Shown: positions 52,612-63,886, counted from the stretch's first letter. The stretch is DNA of 64,000 nt from Tribonema minus (GCA_017506865.1 JAFCMP010000520.1:620001-684000), one strand, 5' to 3'. Program-made: numbers and translations. Notes: a model not told the origin generated them from the sequence alone.

Positions 52612-52943
52612 CAGCACCCAACGATCGGGCCTACAAGCCCAATGCCGCAACGGCGGCAGCGGCTAGGTTCCCCGCTGAGGTCGCCGCCATGGCGCGCCTA
52701 GCGGAATCCTTCACGCTTCGCGCAGCGGGTTCTCGAGGCGCGGCGCAGTCCGTGGCAGCAGCGGCCCCGGCGGCAGCGGCGGCAGCAGCGGCAGCGGCAG
52801 CGCCGCAGCAGCCTCTCCACGGCGGCAGCGCGGCGGCGGGCGTGGGGGCAGGCGCGGCGGCGGCAGCGGCGGCGGCGGCAGCGGCGGCGGCGACAGCGGC
52901 GGCGGTGGATGAATGTGGATCTCCAGACAGTACCGCTCCGTGA
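52612..52943 (+). CDS. Candidate terminal exon of an unrecognised plus-strand gene
   Basis: After a good acceptor (TTGCTATTGCAG) the frame starts PPAPNDRAYKPNAATAAAAR, continues FPAEVAAMARLAESFTLRAA and runs through a long Ala tract to DECGSPDSTAP and a stop. The N-terminal 50 residues look protein-like. The Ala tract is a triplet repeat and weakens the case. A link to 51543-51727 is unproven. Confidence 0.25.
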
Positions 52944-54809
52944 ATACTTGGACATGAGCTTACTTGAAGGAAGCCGGTCAGAGAGGAAGGGTCACAGCGG
53001 CGATGGCGGAAACCTGGCAGCCTCTCACGGTGTGGGCGCCGCGGCGGCAGCACTGAGGTGTGCAGCGGTGGTGGCGGAAGCGAGACGGTCTCTCAATTGT
53101 GCGGATGCGGTGGTGTGGTGTGCAGTGGGATATCAAGCTACTGTGGGACATCAAGCTACTGTAGCATGTCTGGTTGTGAGTGACTGGAAGAACGCTCAAA
53201 GACTCGAAGACAGCCGGTCAAAGCGGAAGGCTTGCAGCGATGGTGGCGGAAACCAGTCATTGGTGCGGGGACCGCAGCTGCAGCACTGTGCGGCACCAAC
53301 AGAAAAGATGATGAGCGCTGCTGTTTTTTGTGGTAGAGATTGCCTGATGTCCATTGGATGCTGCACGTAGCGTTGTGACGAGGCGATGTATGGTGGAATT
53401 TGCGGTCCGTCCAACGGCTGCAACCATGCCAGGATACACAGGGATACACTGCAGTGCCAATGGCTGCGAGGACTTGGCTGCTTGCATACATCACCATCCG
53501 GCCTCCTGGTCCATCACGCGTTCAAGCCCAAGCGAACATCTTGTGACAGCTCACTCTGAAGGCCATTGCCCGCTGTGCCTACTGTGCCTGCATCAGTGGC
53601 ATGTACCGTACATGCTGCATTGCAGTACCGTGGGTACTTGAATGTCTTGAACAGGAGACGCTGTGTGTCTTCCAACAGTTCTCCGTGTTTTGCTTTTTTT
53701 CTGGCTGCTTGCTGACGTCCGGCATGGGCTGCATGTACTCGTAAACTTGCACTGGGCTGCATGTACTCGTAGACTTGCATTGTCAATGCTCACTGACGTC
53801 AGGCACGGGCTGCATAAACTCGTGGACTCGTGGACTCGAATTGTCGATGCCTGCCTGCTGGTGCTCTTTAAACTGGCATGCCTATATATGATGCCCCTGC
53901 AGGCCATATATGATGCCCCTGCAGGCATTCGTCTCTAAGCGCCACAACGTCTGCTGGGCTCACAACTGCAGCGCTGGCAGGTGTTTACTTGTCAGCCAGC
54001 GTACGTGTCTGCGCACAGCTAGGCACGGCTCGCAGAAGCACAAGACAGACGGTAAAACCTGCAAAAGCATGTTCCCACAAGTCAGGTTACATCTGGCTAC
54101 ATCCGGTCTGCCGACACATTGGCTTGTTGAGTAATCAAGCATTGTAGGCGCGCATCAAGCACAAGGTGTGGCGGAAGAGCACGTATAAAAAGCACATCAC
54201 ATTCAGACTATGTGAGAGACATGAGGCGACACGACTGTCCTACCGGACATCCAGTCGCGCGCCCCACAATCAAGGCATCAAGGCTGACATACCCTACCCT
54301 AACACTCCCTAGTTGACACGTCAAAACTTCTACTACTACAGTAGCAGACTCACAGATATGGCTGGCGCCAGTGGCCATTGTGCAAAATCGCCAGGGGGCC
54401 TTTGAAGCTGAGCATTGCATGTGCGCTTGCCGCTTGCGCAGCAAGCGCCCCTGAACAGATGCAATGGTCAAACTAAAACGTCTACCAAAACGTGCAGAGG
54501 GCACCTGCTCCCGTCCTCAAACTTACCAAAACGTGCAACGGGCACGTGCTCCCGTCTTCAAACTAACTTCAAAACTGCAAGTGCAAGTTGCGCCCTTGCT
54601 GGGATTCCCATCCGGTTGCCGCCACAAGAGGCATCGGCGGTTGCACTTGTTCGTGTCAGCGCACGGGCGACAGGCCCGCAGCGACAACGGCCCGGGCGCA
54701 GCGCGCCTGTGCCTCCAATCAAAAACATACCCCACTGTGCGAAAACTGTCAGGCATGAGCATTGCTGAGCGCTGGTCTGCCTGCACATGCCCCCAGGCAT
54801 CGGCGCTCA

Positions 54810-57800
54810 TCAGATGATGTCATCGACCTCCTTGTGGCCGGCGAAGCCCGTCAGGTTGTACCCCTTGAACGCCAGCATGCGCATGACGCCGAGCATCAGT
54901 ATCGCACCCGCCGCGGCGCTGGCGCCGGCAACTGCAACTATTGCGCCAGCGCTCAGCGTCTCACTTGAAGTTGAGCCGCCGCTGTTGGCAGTGGCGCTGC
55001 CGCCGCTGCCGTTGCCGCCAATGCCGCCATTGGTGCCGCCGGTGCCGCCGGTGCTGCTGCTGCTGCTGCTGCTGGTCTTGGCGTCGCTGTCGCTGGCGGT
55101 GGTTTCAGCGGGCACTGTGGGTGCGGGGGTGGTGGCGGCTAGTACGTCTTCTTGCTTGAGGTTCAGGCTGTCGAAATGGAAGTCGTCCTGGAGAGCACAC
55201 ACCTGCAGAAAGTTGAAGGTTACAAGAAAAATGCGAGAAAATACAGCCCGCTCAGGACCAGGGACAGGTCAGCGCTGGTCTCATCATCCAACTAGGAGGG
55301 GATGGGGCTATGGCTGGAGACGCATGTCCTGCTGCTGCTATGTCGCAATACCGGTCGCTGGCAAACGCTGTCAAACGCAAACAGCCGTGCCGCACCCGCT
55401 GGTGCAGCCGCCACTGGTGTACGGAACTCTTTGGCGCCCTCCAGGTACACGCTGCAGCCCTGTGCAGGGCAGTGCCTCGAGCGAACACTTCCGTTCCAAG
55501 TTTGGCGGCTTGAATGATGAGCATCTGCAAGTGTTATCTCGAAGCATGTATGCACCACAGTAGTTCGCACTGCATTTTCACTGCCGAGCCAAGGGCAGCA
55601 TCTCAGCCTACTCTGTAGTACAAACACCAGATGTGCAGAGGCCGCCAGTACTGAGCACTGACCTGTATGCAGTGCTGCCCCGCGTCCATCTCCACGGGCA
55701 CTCCGTCGGCCCCGCTGGCGATGGTCTGGTAGGCGTAGTACCCGTCCGCGAGTGCGGCGGGAAACACGACCGACAGCAGGAGCGCGGGGTCTGCGGGCGT
55801 CGCTCGTGGCCCATAGTTGTACTTGGCCTGGCACATTGGAAGTTCAGGGCACGTTTGAAGTTCAGGGCACATTTGAAGTTCAAGGCATGTTTGAAGTTTA
55901 GGGAACAGCAGGAGCGCGGGGTCTGCGGGCATTGTTCGCGGCCCGTAGTTGTACTCGGCCTGGCACAATTGAAGTTCAACAAAGGTCGGCACGAGAACAA
56001 AAATCGCTGAGTGTGTGGTGGAAAGTCGGCATGAGAACAAGCCGCTGGGTGTGGGATCAAAGCTGGCACCTTTGGCTGGGTCTGGGATCAACAGTGGCAC
56101 GTTTGAAGTTCAGGGCGCGTTTGAAGTTTGGCAAAGGTCATGAGAACAGACACCGCTGAGTGTGTGATGGAATGTCAGCATGAGGAAGAACGGCTGATTG
56201 TGGATGGAAATGATGGCACTGTTTGACTCGTGGCCAATGACTGCAGCAGCGGCGACCGCGGATATTGGTGGAAGGCACTTGCGGCTAACCATCCTTTGTC
56301 ACCTAGAGCTCTACGATCTTCTGATTCGTTTCCATGGAAACTAAGCACGTGGGTTGACTTGACCTGGATTATATGTGAGACTGCAGAGGCCCGCATGAGC
56401 GAGGTAGTGATGGTTGTGACCAAAGTGAGGTACACGTAGGTATGCTGGCACAGCGCACACGGAAGCTGATCTGCTTTGAAGATTAACATTGGACTTGGCT
56501 GAGTAACACAGGACATGGGTTTTGCTCGAGGCTCATATGTGTAGCCGCCCAAGCACATGGTTCGAGCTGCAGACTTAGGCAAGGTGCCAATCTCATTATC
56601 AGATGAGAGTAGGGCACCTATGCGTTGAGGCTGCTTCACTGTGCGCCTCAGCGGCCGGTGGCCTGGCGCAGTCAGCGGGGTACGTCGATCATATGGATTA
56701 AGTCAGTTGTCTGCTGAAAAGGACATGAGTCTAGTTTTCTCCGCAAGAAAAATTCCACAAAAAATATCACCGCGCAGTCCAGCGGCTCGGTCGTGGCGCA
56801 CGCCCCCGGCACGGCGCTCACTGGAGAAGGCAGGCGGCGTGCAGCCTCAACTTCGACCAAAAGGCCAATAAACTTCTGCTGATTGACAAGTTTCTAGAAA
56901 AATCTCACCACGCAGTCCGGCGGCTCGGCGCGCTCCCCTGGCACATTTACTGCAAGGTCAGAACTTTCCTGCTGATGAATTCTCTACTTTAGAAGCATCA
57001 AGAATTTTCCCTCACCGCGCAGTCCAGCGGCTCGGTCGCAGCGCACGCCCCCGGCACCGTGAGCACGAGCGCCATGGGGCCCGCATCAGGCGTCGGCACC
57101 TCGCGGCCCGTGCTCATCGCCGCAGAGTACGTCGCCTGCGGCGTCGCCGCCGTCACAGTGTAGCGCCACCACTCGCCGGCGGCGATCCAGTTGAGGTCGG
57201 CGCCGTTCGACATGATCTGCGGCGCGCGGCGGCGGCAGCGGCGGCAGCGCTCGGCATGAGGGGGGAGGGGGGGGAATTGGGGGGGGGGGGGGGGCATATT
57301 GCATGCGTGTGCGCGCAAGCGCTGCCACGGCGGCGACGGCGGCCATTGCGTCGCTCGCTGGTGCAAATTTGCTGTGTGCCGCGCATTTCTGTGGGGCCAG
57401 CGCAGTCAGCACCTACGGTTAGGGCTAGCTAGGGTTACACTCAACTACACTATGCGAATGTGTCCTTCTCGGACTGCTGTACTCTGTGGCTGCCGCACTG
57501 GCAGCGGCGCCAAAACCGCATGCGCTGGAGCGCACGACGCCGATCATCTTCAAGTGCTCATCTTCAAGTGAGCGCATGGCAGAGCCAGCGGATCCGGAGC
57601 TGGCGCGCAGCTACACCATGGCTCAATTCAAAACACATGTTTGCATCACAGGCTGGTGTGGGCGCCAGTGTCACACCAGGAGAGCATGTAGTCAAAGATG
57701 CAGCATAGACGGCCGACGCTCGAGCACAAAGCACCGCTCATGCCAAGGTATGTGTTGGGTCAAAGCCAAGTGACACCGCAAGCGAGCGCTGAGACAGAGG

Positions 57801-60800
57801 AGCAGTGCAACGAGCGCGGGAGATCGGGCGCTGTTGAACATTCACCATGCACGTCGCACCAGAGGCCATCATTACTGCAGATCGTGATACACACCCTCAG
57901 TGTAAGCCTAGCCCTGCCCCTCCAAGTAGCTTTGACGCTGACAGTAACCCTAACGGCGCATGTCGTCGACAGCTGCCTGTGTTTGCGTGACTAGGGCACT
58001 TCCATTCGCGCTGCGAAATCACAAAAGCCAACGCTATCCGTTATGCGCTGTCCCGCCAGCGCAGACCAACTCGCGGGCCCAAGAGCATATGCACAACTTT
58101 GCAACAACGCACGATGTGTAACGCATGGGCGCTGCCGCTCATGCAGCATTTGTGTGCGCAGTTCTGCCCTACGAGTGGTGATGCCCTCACCTTGTCTTTC
58201 TATGCTAGCCTACCAGCTAGTACTCTGCTGCAGCTATGTGCCCGTCCTTGCTGGTAGGTGCCATGCAAGGAGTGCTCTTGCTGGTCGGTGCCACGCAAGG
58301 AGTGCTGCGCACGCTGCTGCCTCTCCCAGACTCTTCGCAAACACTTCACACTCTTTAAGGGCCTGTTCCCCATGCGCAGTTCTGCCCTACGAGTGGTGGT
58401 GCCCTTACCATGGACAACTTTGCAGCAATGCACATTCTGCAGCACGTGGGGGGCGCGGCTCATGCAGCGTTTGCATGCGCGGTTCTGCCCTACAAGTGGT
58501 GACGCGCTTACAGTACCTTGTCAGCGTTGCAGGGTTTGCATGCGCGGTTCTGCTCATCATTGCAGGGTTTGCATGTGCCGTTTTGCCCTGTGAATCGTGG
58601 AGATGCTTTTACAGACCTTGTCGTCGTTGTTGCCAACCTCAATATCGACGGACGGCGCGTCCGGGCGGTACCCGAGGTTCATGCCGTTGTTGGCGGGCGT
58701 GGTGTCCAAGTAGGCGACACCGGCCTTTCCGACGTCAAAGTTCTCCGCCTCGATGATGCCGGGGATGGCGACCTGCGGGGTACAGCGTGTCAAACAGGTG
58801 AGCACCAGCACTTCAACAAATATACTTCAAGTTGTCTTCATCACAAAGTAGGCGACGCTGGCCTGGCCGCGTCAAAGTTCTCTGCCTCGATAACACCGTG
58901 GATGGCGACCTGCGCGGCACTGCGTGTCAGGCAATCGCAATTACTTTATAATGATTTTCGCTCAGGGCGCGAAAAACCCCAGATGGTGGATGTCCATGGA
59001 CTTGCAACCGGAATCTATGTGTGTTTCTTAACACCTTGAAGTGTCTCAATGCGCATTGCCGATTACGTTGAAACGACATCGCCAAGTACTTGAAGCAATG
59101 TACTTCAATTACTTTTGATCAATTAGAGCTAAAGGCATTGGCAGCTGTCAGATGATCATCGTGGCCTAAAATCTGTACACAGTGATGTGCAAAACCTTGG
59201 TTGGAGGTCATTGTTACTACCAGCTACTTGTGGGACAGTGCATGTGACATTCTGAAAGTAGCAGACGATCAATGATGAAGGTGATGACAAGCTTTGCATT
59301 TCTGAGCAGGTGCACAGAAATTCAGTGCCTTCTCATAAGGCAAAGCAGGCGCAAGAGTGGAGGATGTGCCCTCTGTATCAAAGAAAAAGTGGTGTGCAAC
59401 GCGCAGACTCGCAAACAATCAGCACCTTCACTTTGAGGCAGCTTTGACGGACTCCAATCAGCTTGCGCATACACATGCGAAGGGTTTGTCCGTGCTGGTA
59501 TCAGCGGTATGCATGTATGCATGGCTGTGCCTGAATGCACGTATGCATGCGTCGTCATGCAAAATATTAATCTCTAAGCATTCAGGCACGAGAGATGATG
59601 TTGCGCTAGTCGACGTTGGCCCGCAGTGAGGGCAGACTGGGTGTGCAACGCAGATGTCAGTATGTATGGCAGTACCCAACGCACGATGACGGCTGACAAA
59701 ACGCGTACAGCATACCCTGGATTACCGGCTTGTTATGACAAGTGAGGTCACACACAGTTCAGCAAGGCGAAGGCAACAACAATGTCGTGACCGCTTCCCC
59801 GCGCGCAGCCAAGTCTTACGACGCTGACATGAATGTATTGAAAGACTTAGGGTCAGGGCTAGGGTAAGGGTTGGACGCAGGGTTAGGGTTAGGGTTAGGT
59901 TAGCTAGTCCTAAGTTCACGGACAGTCTTTTTGCACTTCTTAATGGGCAGCAGGAAGTGCTCTCACCTTTGCTGGCTCGTAGGCCGCCCAGCCACCAACG
60001 TCTGAAACATATTCATTTGAGTTCATTTGAGCGTTGTAAGACTTATATTGTCTGCTCGAGTGTCTGTCTCTGACATTGTTGTTGGCGTCGGGGTGAGGGT
60101 TAGGGTACGGTGAGTAGCTAACCCTAGCTTATGTGTGGGTTAGGGTTAGGGTTAGGTTAGCTAGCCCTAAGTTCACGGACAGTCTTTTTGCACTTCTTAA
60201 TGGGCAGCAGGAAGTGCTCTCACCTTTGCTGGCTCGTAGGCCGCCCAGCCACCAACGTCTGAAACATATTCATTTGAGTTCATTTGAGCGTTGTAAGACT
60301 TGTCTGTTCGGGTGTCCGTCTCTGACATTGTTGTTGGCGTCGGGGTGAGGGTTAGGGTAGGGTGAGTAGCTAACCCTAGCTTATGTGTGGTACACTCCCA
60401 CCGCTTTCCCCCGAGCAGGCAAGTTATACGTTTACGAAGCTGACTTGAATATGTTTCAGACATTGGTGTTAGCGTTGGGGTGAGGTTTAGAGTAGGGTGA
60501 GTACCTAACCCTAAGTTCTTACGTACAGTCTCACCCCGCACTGCTTAACGGGCAGCAGGAAGCGCTCTCACCTTTGCTGGCTCGTAGGCGGCCCAGACGC
60601 CAATGTCAGAGACAGACACCGGGTCCCCCAGAGAGCAAAGCTAGCAGCACATTGACAAACAACAGATGGAGGCAATTCGAGATCATGAGCCTCTGAACAT
60701 CAGTGGTGGTGGTTGTTCACACATCACCGGACATTGTATCGAGCGGCGCAGCACAGCAGCAAATGTAATTTGAATATATTAACATATGTCTTAATGCGAA

Positions 60801-63800
60801 TTTAGCGTGGAGTAGACTTCAAGAGCTAACGCAGCGGCGGAGGCAGCCGTGTGCAGTGACGCCGACACTGTGTGCAGCAGTTGGCCGCACGCATACATAG
60901 GCATCAGATCGTGATATCATCAAAGTATCACACGCAGTCACGAGAGGCACAGAACCGTGGAGCAATCAGAGGGCTTGCTGACATGACGAATGAAATGAAC
61001 GGCAATCCTTACGGTCCTTACAGTACACGTCAATACGTTGTTTAGTGAGCTGCGCCGCGTATGCTTCGGCGCTGGCCTCTGTACTTTCCTGTGCTTCTAA
61101 TCAGAGCACCAAATGCGCCGCGAAGTGTTCAATCAAACAGAGCACATGATGACGTGACGATTGCGCTAGCGCGCCCGGCGGTATGCATGCGACAGCTGAC
61201 AATCCTGTTGCAGCGTGGTGTAGACTATGTCTGTTCTCCGAACCTATGCAGCAATACGCCAGCGTGCGTGGCGATGCGATGATGATATACTTCAGATGTC
61301 TATACTTCTGTGTATATATAAATCCTGTGTACACATATATACTTCTACTTCTACGAACGTCGAAGTACTTTGAGGTACATACCTGCAGGCACACGTCTCC
61401 GGCTGGCAGCAGAATAGGGTCGCCCATAAACGTCTTGAACACCTGCCGAAGCAGAAAATCCAGCACACACGCACAGGATGAGGCAGGGTGCCGAGTACAA
61501 TGCAACAGAAAGCGAGGTGCAAATGCATCCAATCAGAATGTGGCAGCCCCGATCCTCTCTCTTGCCCATGTACGCCTTGGTTGTCAGGGTCCCAAGTGCC
61601 GTCAATCTGAAGTGCAAAGTGCGACGCTGACCATGGGTTGCAAGTGCAAGCTGTGTAGCACCTACCGCAAGCCCTCCCGTGCTGGTGAAGGCCGCGTCCA
61701 GAGCCGACAAGTGCAACTTCAGGATGTGACGCTGACCATGAGTTGCAAGTGCAAGTTGTGACGCTACTAGCACCTACCGCAAGCCCTCCTGTGCTCGTGA
61801 AGGCCGCGTCCAGCGCCCCCAACTTCAAGCGTAACGCGTGACGCTGGCCATGAGTTGCAAGTGCAATAAGTGACGCCTATAGTCCAGCGCCCCAAACATC
61901 AAGCGCAAGGCTTGATTCAAGTTGTGACGCTGTCAGTGCGTACCGCAAGCCCTCCCGTGCTCGTGAAGGCCGCGTCCAGCGCCACGGACGCCGTCGGCTC
62001 CTGAGCCGCGTTGCAGTCGTAGGGCCCAGGACGCTCGATGCACTCGCCCGCGCCCGCCAGGATGACCACGTGGCTGCCCTTGGGCACGGGGCTGGGCAGG
62101 GGGAGAGGGAGATGAGGGGGAAAGAGGGGGGAAGGGGGGCGGGAGGGGGACGGGGGGAGGGGGGAGGGTCAGTCAGGGGGAATTATGTGCAGGGGGCTGT
62201 AGCTTGCAGCGTTGAAAAGTACCGCAGCTCGCGTGATGCGCGGTGGTGGTGCGTGTGCACACTTTCATGCCCCCCCCCTCCCCCCCCCCCCCCCCCAGGT
62301 CAGTCATGGACCGTGTTGAGGTCTCCTGAACGCGCGACGCTAGAGACAGCAGCCGGCGTGGAGCGTCGCATCAGGGCGCTGTGCGCGACGCGGAAGCGCG
62401 CGGGGGCTCCGGCGCAGCGGACACGCCTGCACGGCTCGCATGCTGCAATGCTGACAAGTTGTGCGCTGCACCCCTACGTGTGTGCGCGCGCGCCGGCAGG
62501 CAGCGGCCATGGCGCGGCTGCCTCACGCACAGGGGAGTTTGCGGTGATGAAAGCAGAAGAAAACCTCTGCGGTGTTGCAACACGAAAGGGGGTCTGCGTC
62601 CCGCGAGGAACACGGCTGTTGAACTGCCGCGGCCGGGTGACACGCAGCCACGCACAGCCACATTGATGGCAGCAGCAACGGCAGCAGCAGCGGCAGCAGC
62701 GGCGGCAGCAGCAGAAGCGGCGGCAGCAGCAGAAGCGGCGGCAGCAGCGGCATCATCACCATCATCATCATCATTCGTAGCGGCAGAAGCAGCAGGAGCA
62801 GTGCTCAGCAGCAGCGCTCACCTTGCGGAGCCCATGTTGGCGCCGACGACGTACTTCCCGGCCTTGGCCACCGACGCCGTGTAGGAGAAGAAGTCGCCGT
62901 TGGCGGCAGCGCTGATGGCATATCCGCCTGGACACGTGTCACACTCGACGGTGCCCACCTCCGGAGCGTCCATGCGCACACCGGGGGGGCCGGGGCCCGC
63001 GACGATGCCGTAGCCCGAGGCCTGCAAATAATTTAGGAATGAGGGGGTGGGTGGGGGGGGTGTGTGTGACGGTGAGGCTGGTAGTTTCATGTTCTGCTAC
63101 GGGGGTGGGAGGTGGGGTGGGGGGGGGGTGTCAGGCTGGGTACGAAGCCGGCATGCGCACAGCGCGGTACATGTACAGTAGTAGGTCTCGCTGCATAAGT
63201 GCATGCCAGTGGCAATGGGGGGCGTCATATGCAGACTAGCCCTTGTGCCATACGAGCACGTCAGATGCTGACATTTTGATGTGATGGTGTGGATGCGTTC
63301 TTCGAGCACAGGCTGTAAGGCTGCACTGCAGACTGCGCGTTCTGAGGTACGTGCAATCTGAGACAACGCCTCCAATGCGCCACGTAGCATACTCTCATGA
63401 CGCATTTCAAGATTATATGTCCATTCTACTCACAAGCTCTTCAGGACATCACATTGCAGAGTGCCAGGCTACAGCGCTGGCCCGGTGTATGTTGCGGAAT
63501 CGACGGCGTTGACCAGGAATTGGGTGAGCACATAAGGAAAGCGCTATGTAGGAAAAGCAGCGTTGGGGTTAGGTATATCACTGAGCCCTTGAGGGGACGT
63601 CAGGGGTAATTGACAGGCGACACATGGGTACTACGAGTCAACTGCTGTGCATTGCCTTGTGATTGTAAACCATTCTTTACACAGCAATACTTCGAAGTAT
63701 ATCATTATAAATATAGTAGCTGTCACTCTGAAACATTATCTTGCATAGCCTTGGGAAATATAGAGGTTGCCACTAGAAAATATTATTGTGCATCACCTTG

Positions 63801-63886
63801 GGTGGGATGGGCGGTATGGCGCCGCCGACCATGGCGTTGTCGCCCAGGTCAAACAGGGTGCCGGTAATCACGCCAGGCAGGACGGG
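54810..63886 (-). CDS. Membrane-anchored CBM6 protein, C-terminal part (5' part beyond right edge)
   Basis: Exons are 63886-63797, 63021-62822, 62091-61944, 61442-61383, 60640-60572, 58772-58617, 57216-57016, 55827-55663 and 55202-54810. They are phase-consistent and give 493 residues. Two CBM6-like units are present. The first is degenerate: PGVITGTLFDLGD, NGDFFSYTASVAKAGKYVVG, FKTFMGDPILLPAGDVCLQ. The second is clear: IPGIIEAENFDVGKAGVAYL, LGYRPDAPSVDIE, IAAGEWWRYTVTAA, VPVEMDAGQHCIQV. A Thr/Ser/Gly linker follows, then one hydrophobic helix (AGAIVAVAGASAAAGAILML) and a short tail ending KEVDDII before the stop. It is probably a type I membrane protein displaying glycan-binding modules. It could be a paralogue of the gene at 495-23303. 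Its catalytic part, if any, lies outside the window. Confidence 0.85.
55905..55975 (-). repeat. Acceptor-side copy of exon 55827-55663
   Basis: About 60 nt of the 5' exon edge, encoding YNYGPR and PADPALLL-like residues, with the acceptor is repeated ~125 bp upstream. Between the two lie several TTTGAAGTTCAGGGCA units. Confidence 0.85.
56170..56640 (-). repeat. Dispersed segment with a 154-codon open frame
   Basis: The minus-strand frame contains ALGDKGWLAASAFHQYPRSP. Pieces of this segment occur elsewhere: about 56215-56310 is repeated inverted at 37755-37870, and about 56310-56345 is repeated at 45176-45215. It sits in an intron of the CBM6 gene. No domain is recognised. An eroded mobile element is the simplest reading. 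Confidence 0.45.
56760..56960 (-). repeat. Donor-side copies of exon 57216-57016
   Basis: Copies of the exon end encoding ATEPLDCA with the CCGCGCAGTCC donor edge lie at about 56768-56825 and 56905-56945, downstream of the true exon. Each is preceded by an AAAATTC/AAAATC-type intron start. Confidence 0.85.
58150..58410. repeat. Dispersed ~170-bp intronic repeat, copy 3
   Basis: The core at about 58202-58370 is closest to the copy at 3179-3348, including the internal ~26-bp repeat and CTGCTGCCTCTCCCAGACTC. It is flanked by ~25-bp direct repeats (GCGCAGTTCTGCCCTACGAG at about 58158 and 58377). A related but diverged third occurrence lies near 58478. Confidence 0.7.
58845..58920 (-). repeat. 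Acceptor-side copy of exon 58772-58617
   Basis: The first ~65 nt of the exon, encoding VAIxGxIEAENFD and KAxVAYL-like residues, with its acceptor is repeated ~130 bp upstream of the true exon. Confidence 0.8.
59840..60560 (-). repeat. Large donor-side duplications of exon 60640-60572 with TTAGGG arrays
   Basis: Two nearly identical ~150-bp blocks (about 59905-60055 and 60165-60305) and a more diverged block reaching the true exon share AGTGCTCTCACCTTTGCTGG and a following GCCCAGCCACCAACGTCTGA. Each block is bordered by GGTTAGGGTTAGG and by GTGAGTAGCTAACCCTA sequence. The near identity marks one of the youngest duplications in the window. Confidence 0.9.
61655..61935 (-). repeat. Donor-side copies of exon 62091-61944
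   Basis: Copies of the exon end encoding LDAAFTSTGGLA lie at about 61660-61705 and 61768-61820, both with GTAGGTGC-type donors. The intron start TGACGCTGGCCATGAGTTGC recurs with each copy and again near 61840. Confidence 0.85.
62667..62815. repeat. (GCA)n triplet repeat
   Basis: A GCA/GGCAGCAGCAG tract with a short (ATC)n stretch stands directly beside the donor of exon 63021-62822, within the intron. It produces poly-Ala and poly-Leu frames that are unlikely to be translated. Confidence 0.9.

Larger units (their letters stand above)
51238..54809. other. Intergenic region upstream of the PPR gene
   Basis: This lies between the PPR start and the 3' end of the right-hand CBM6 gene. It carries two candidate plus-strand exons (51543-51727 and 52612-52943, listed separately), a GGC/GCA-rich tract at 52755-52910 and a repeated ~100-bp segment at about 52970-53090 and 53210-53300 (core GCGATGGCGGAAACC). 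Beyond 53350 I see no coding signal. Confidence 0.5.

Noticed and set aside
59840-60560. Chromosome end, from TTAGGG arrays
   Set aside because: The arrays are short, degenerate, in both orientations and embedded in an intron with coding exons on both sides.
61292-61828. 178-codon minus-strand open frame as a separate gene
   Set aside because: It strings together half-exon copies of 62091-61944 and the true small exon 61442-61383 through intron sequence.
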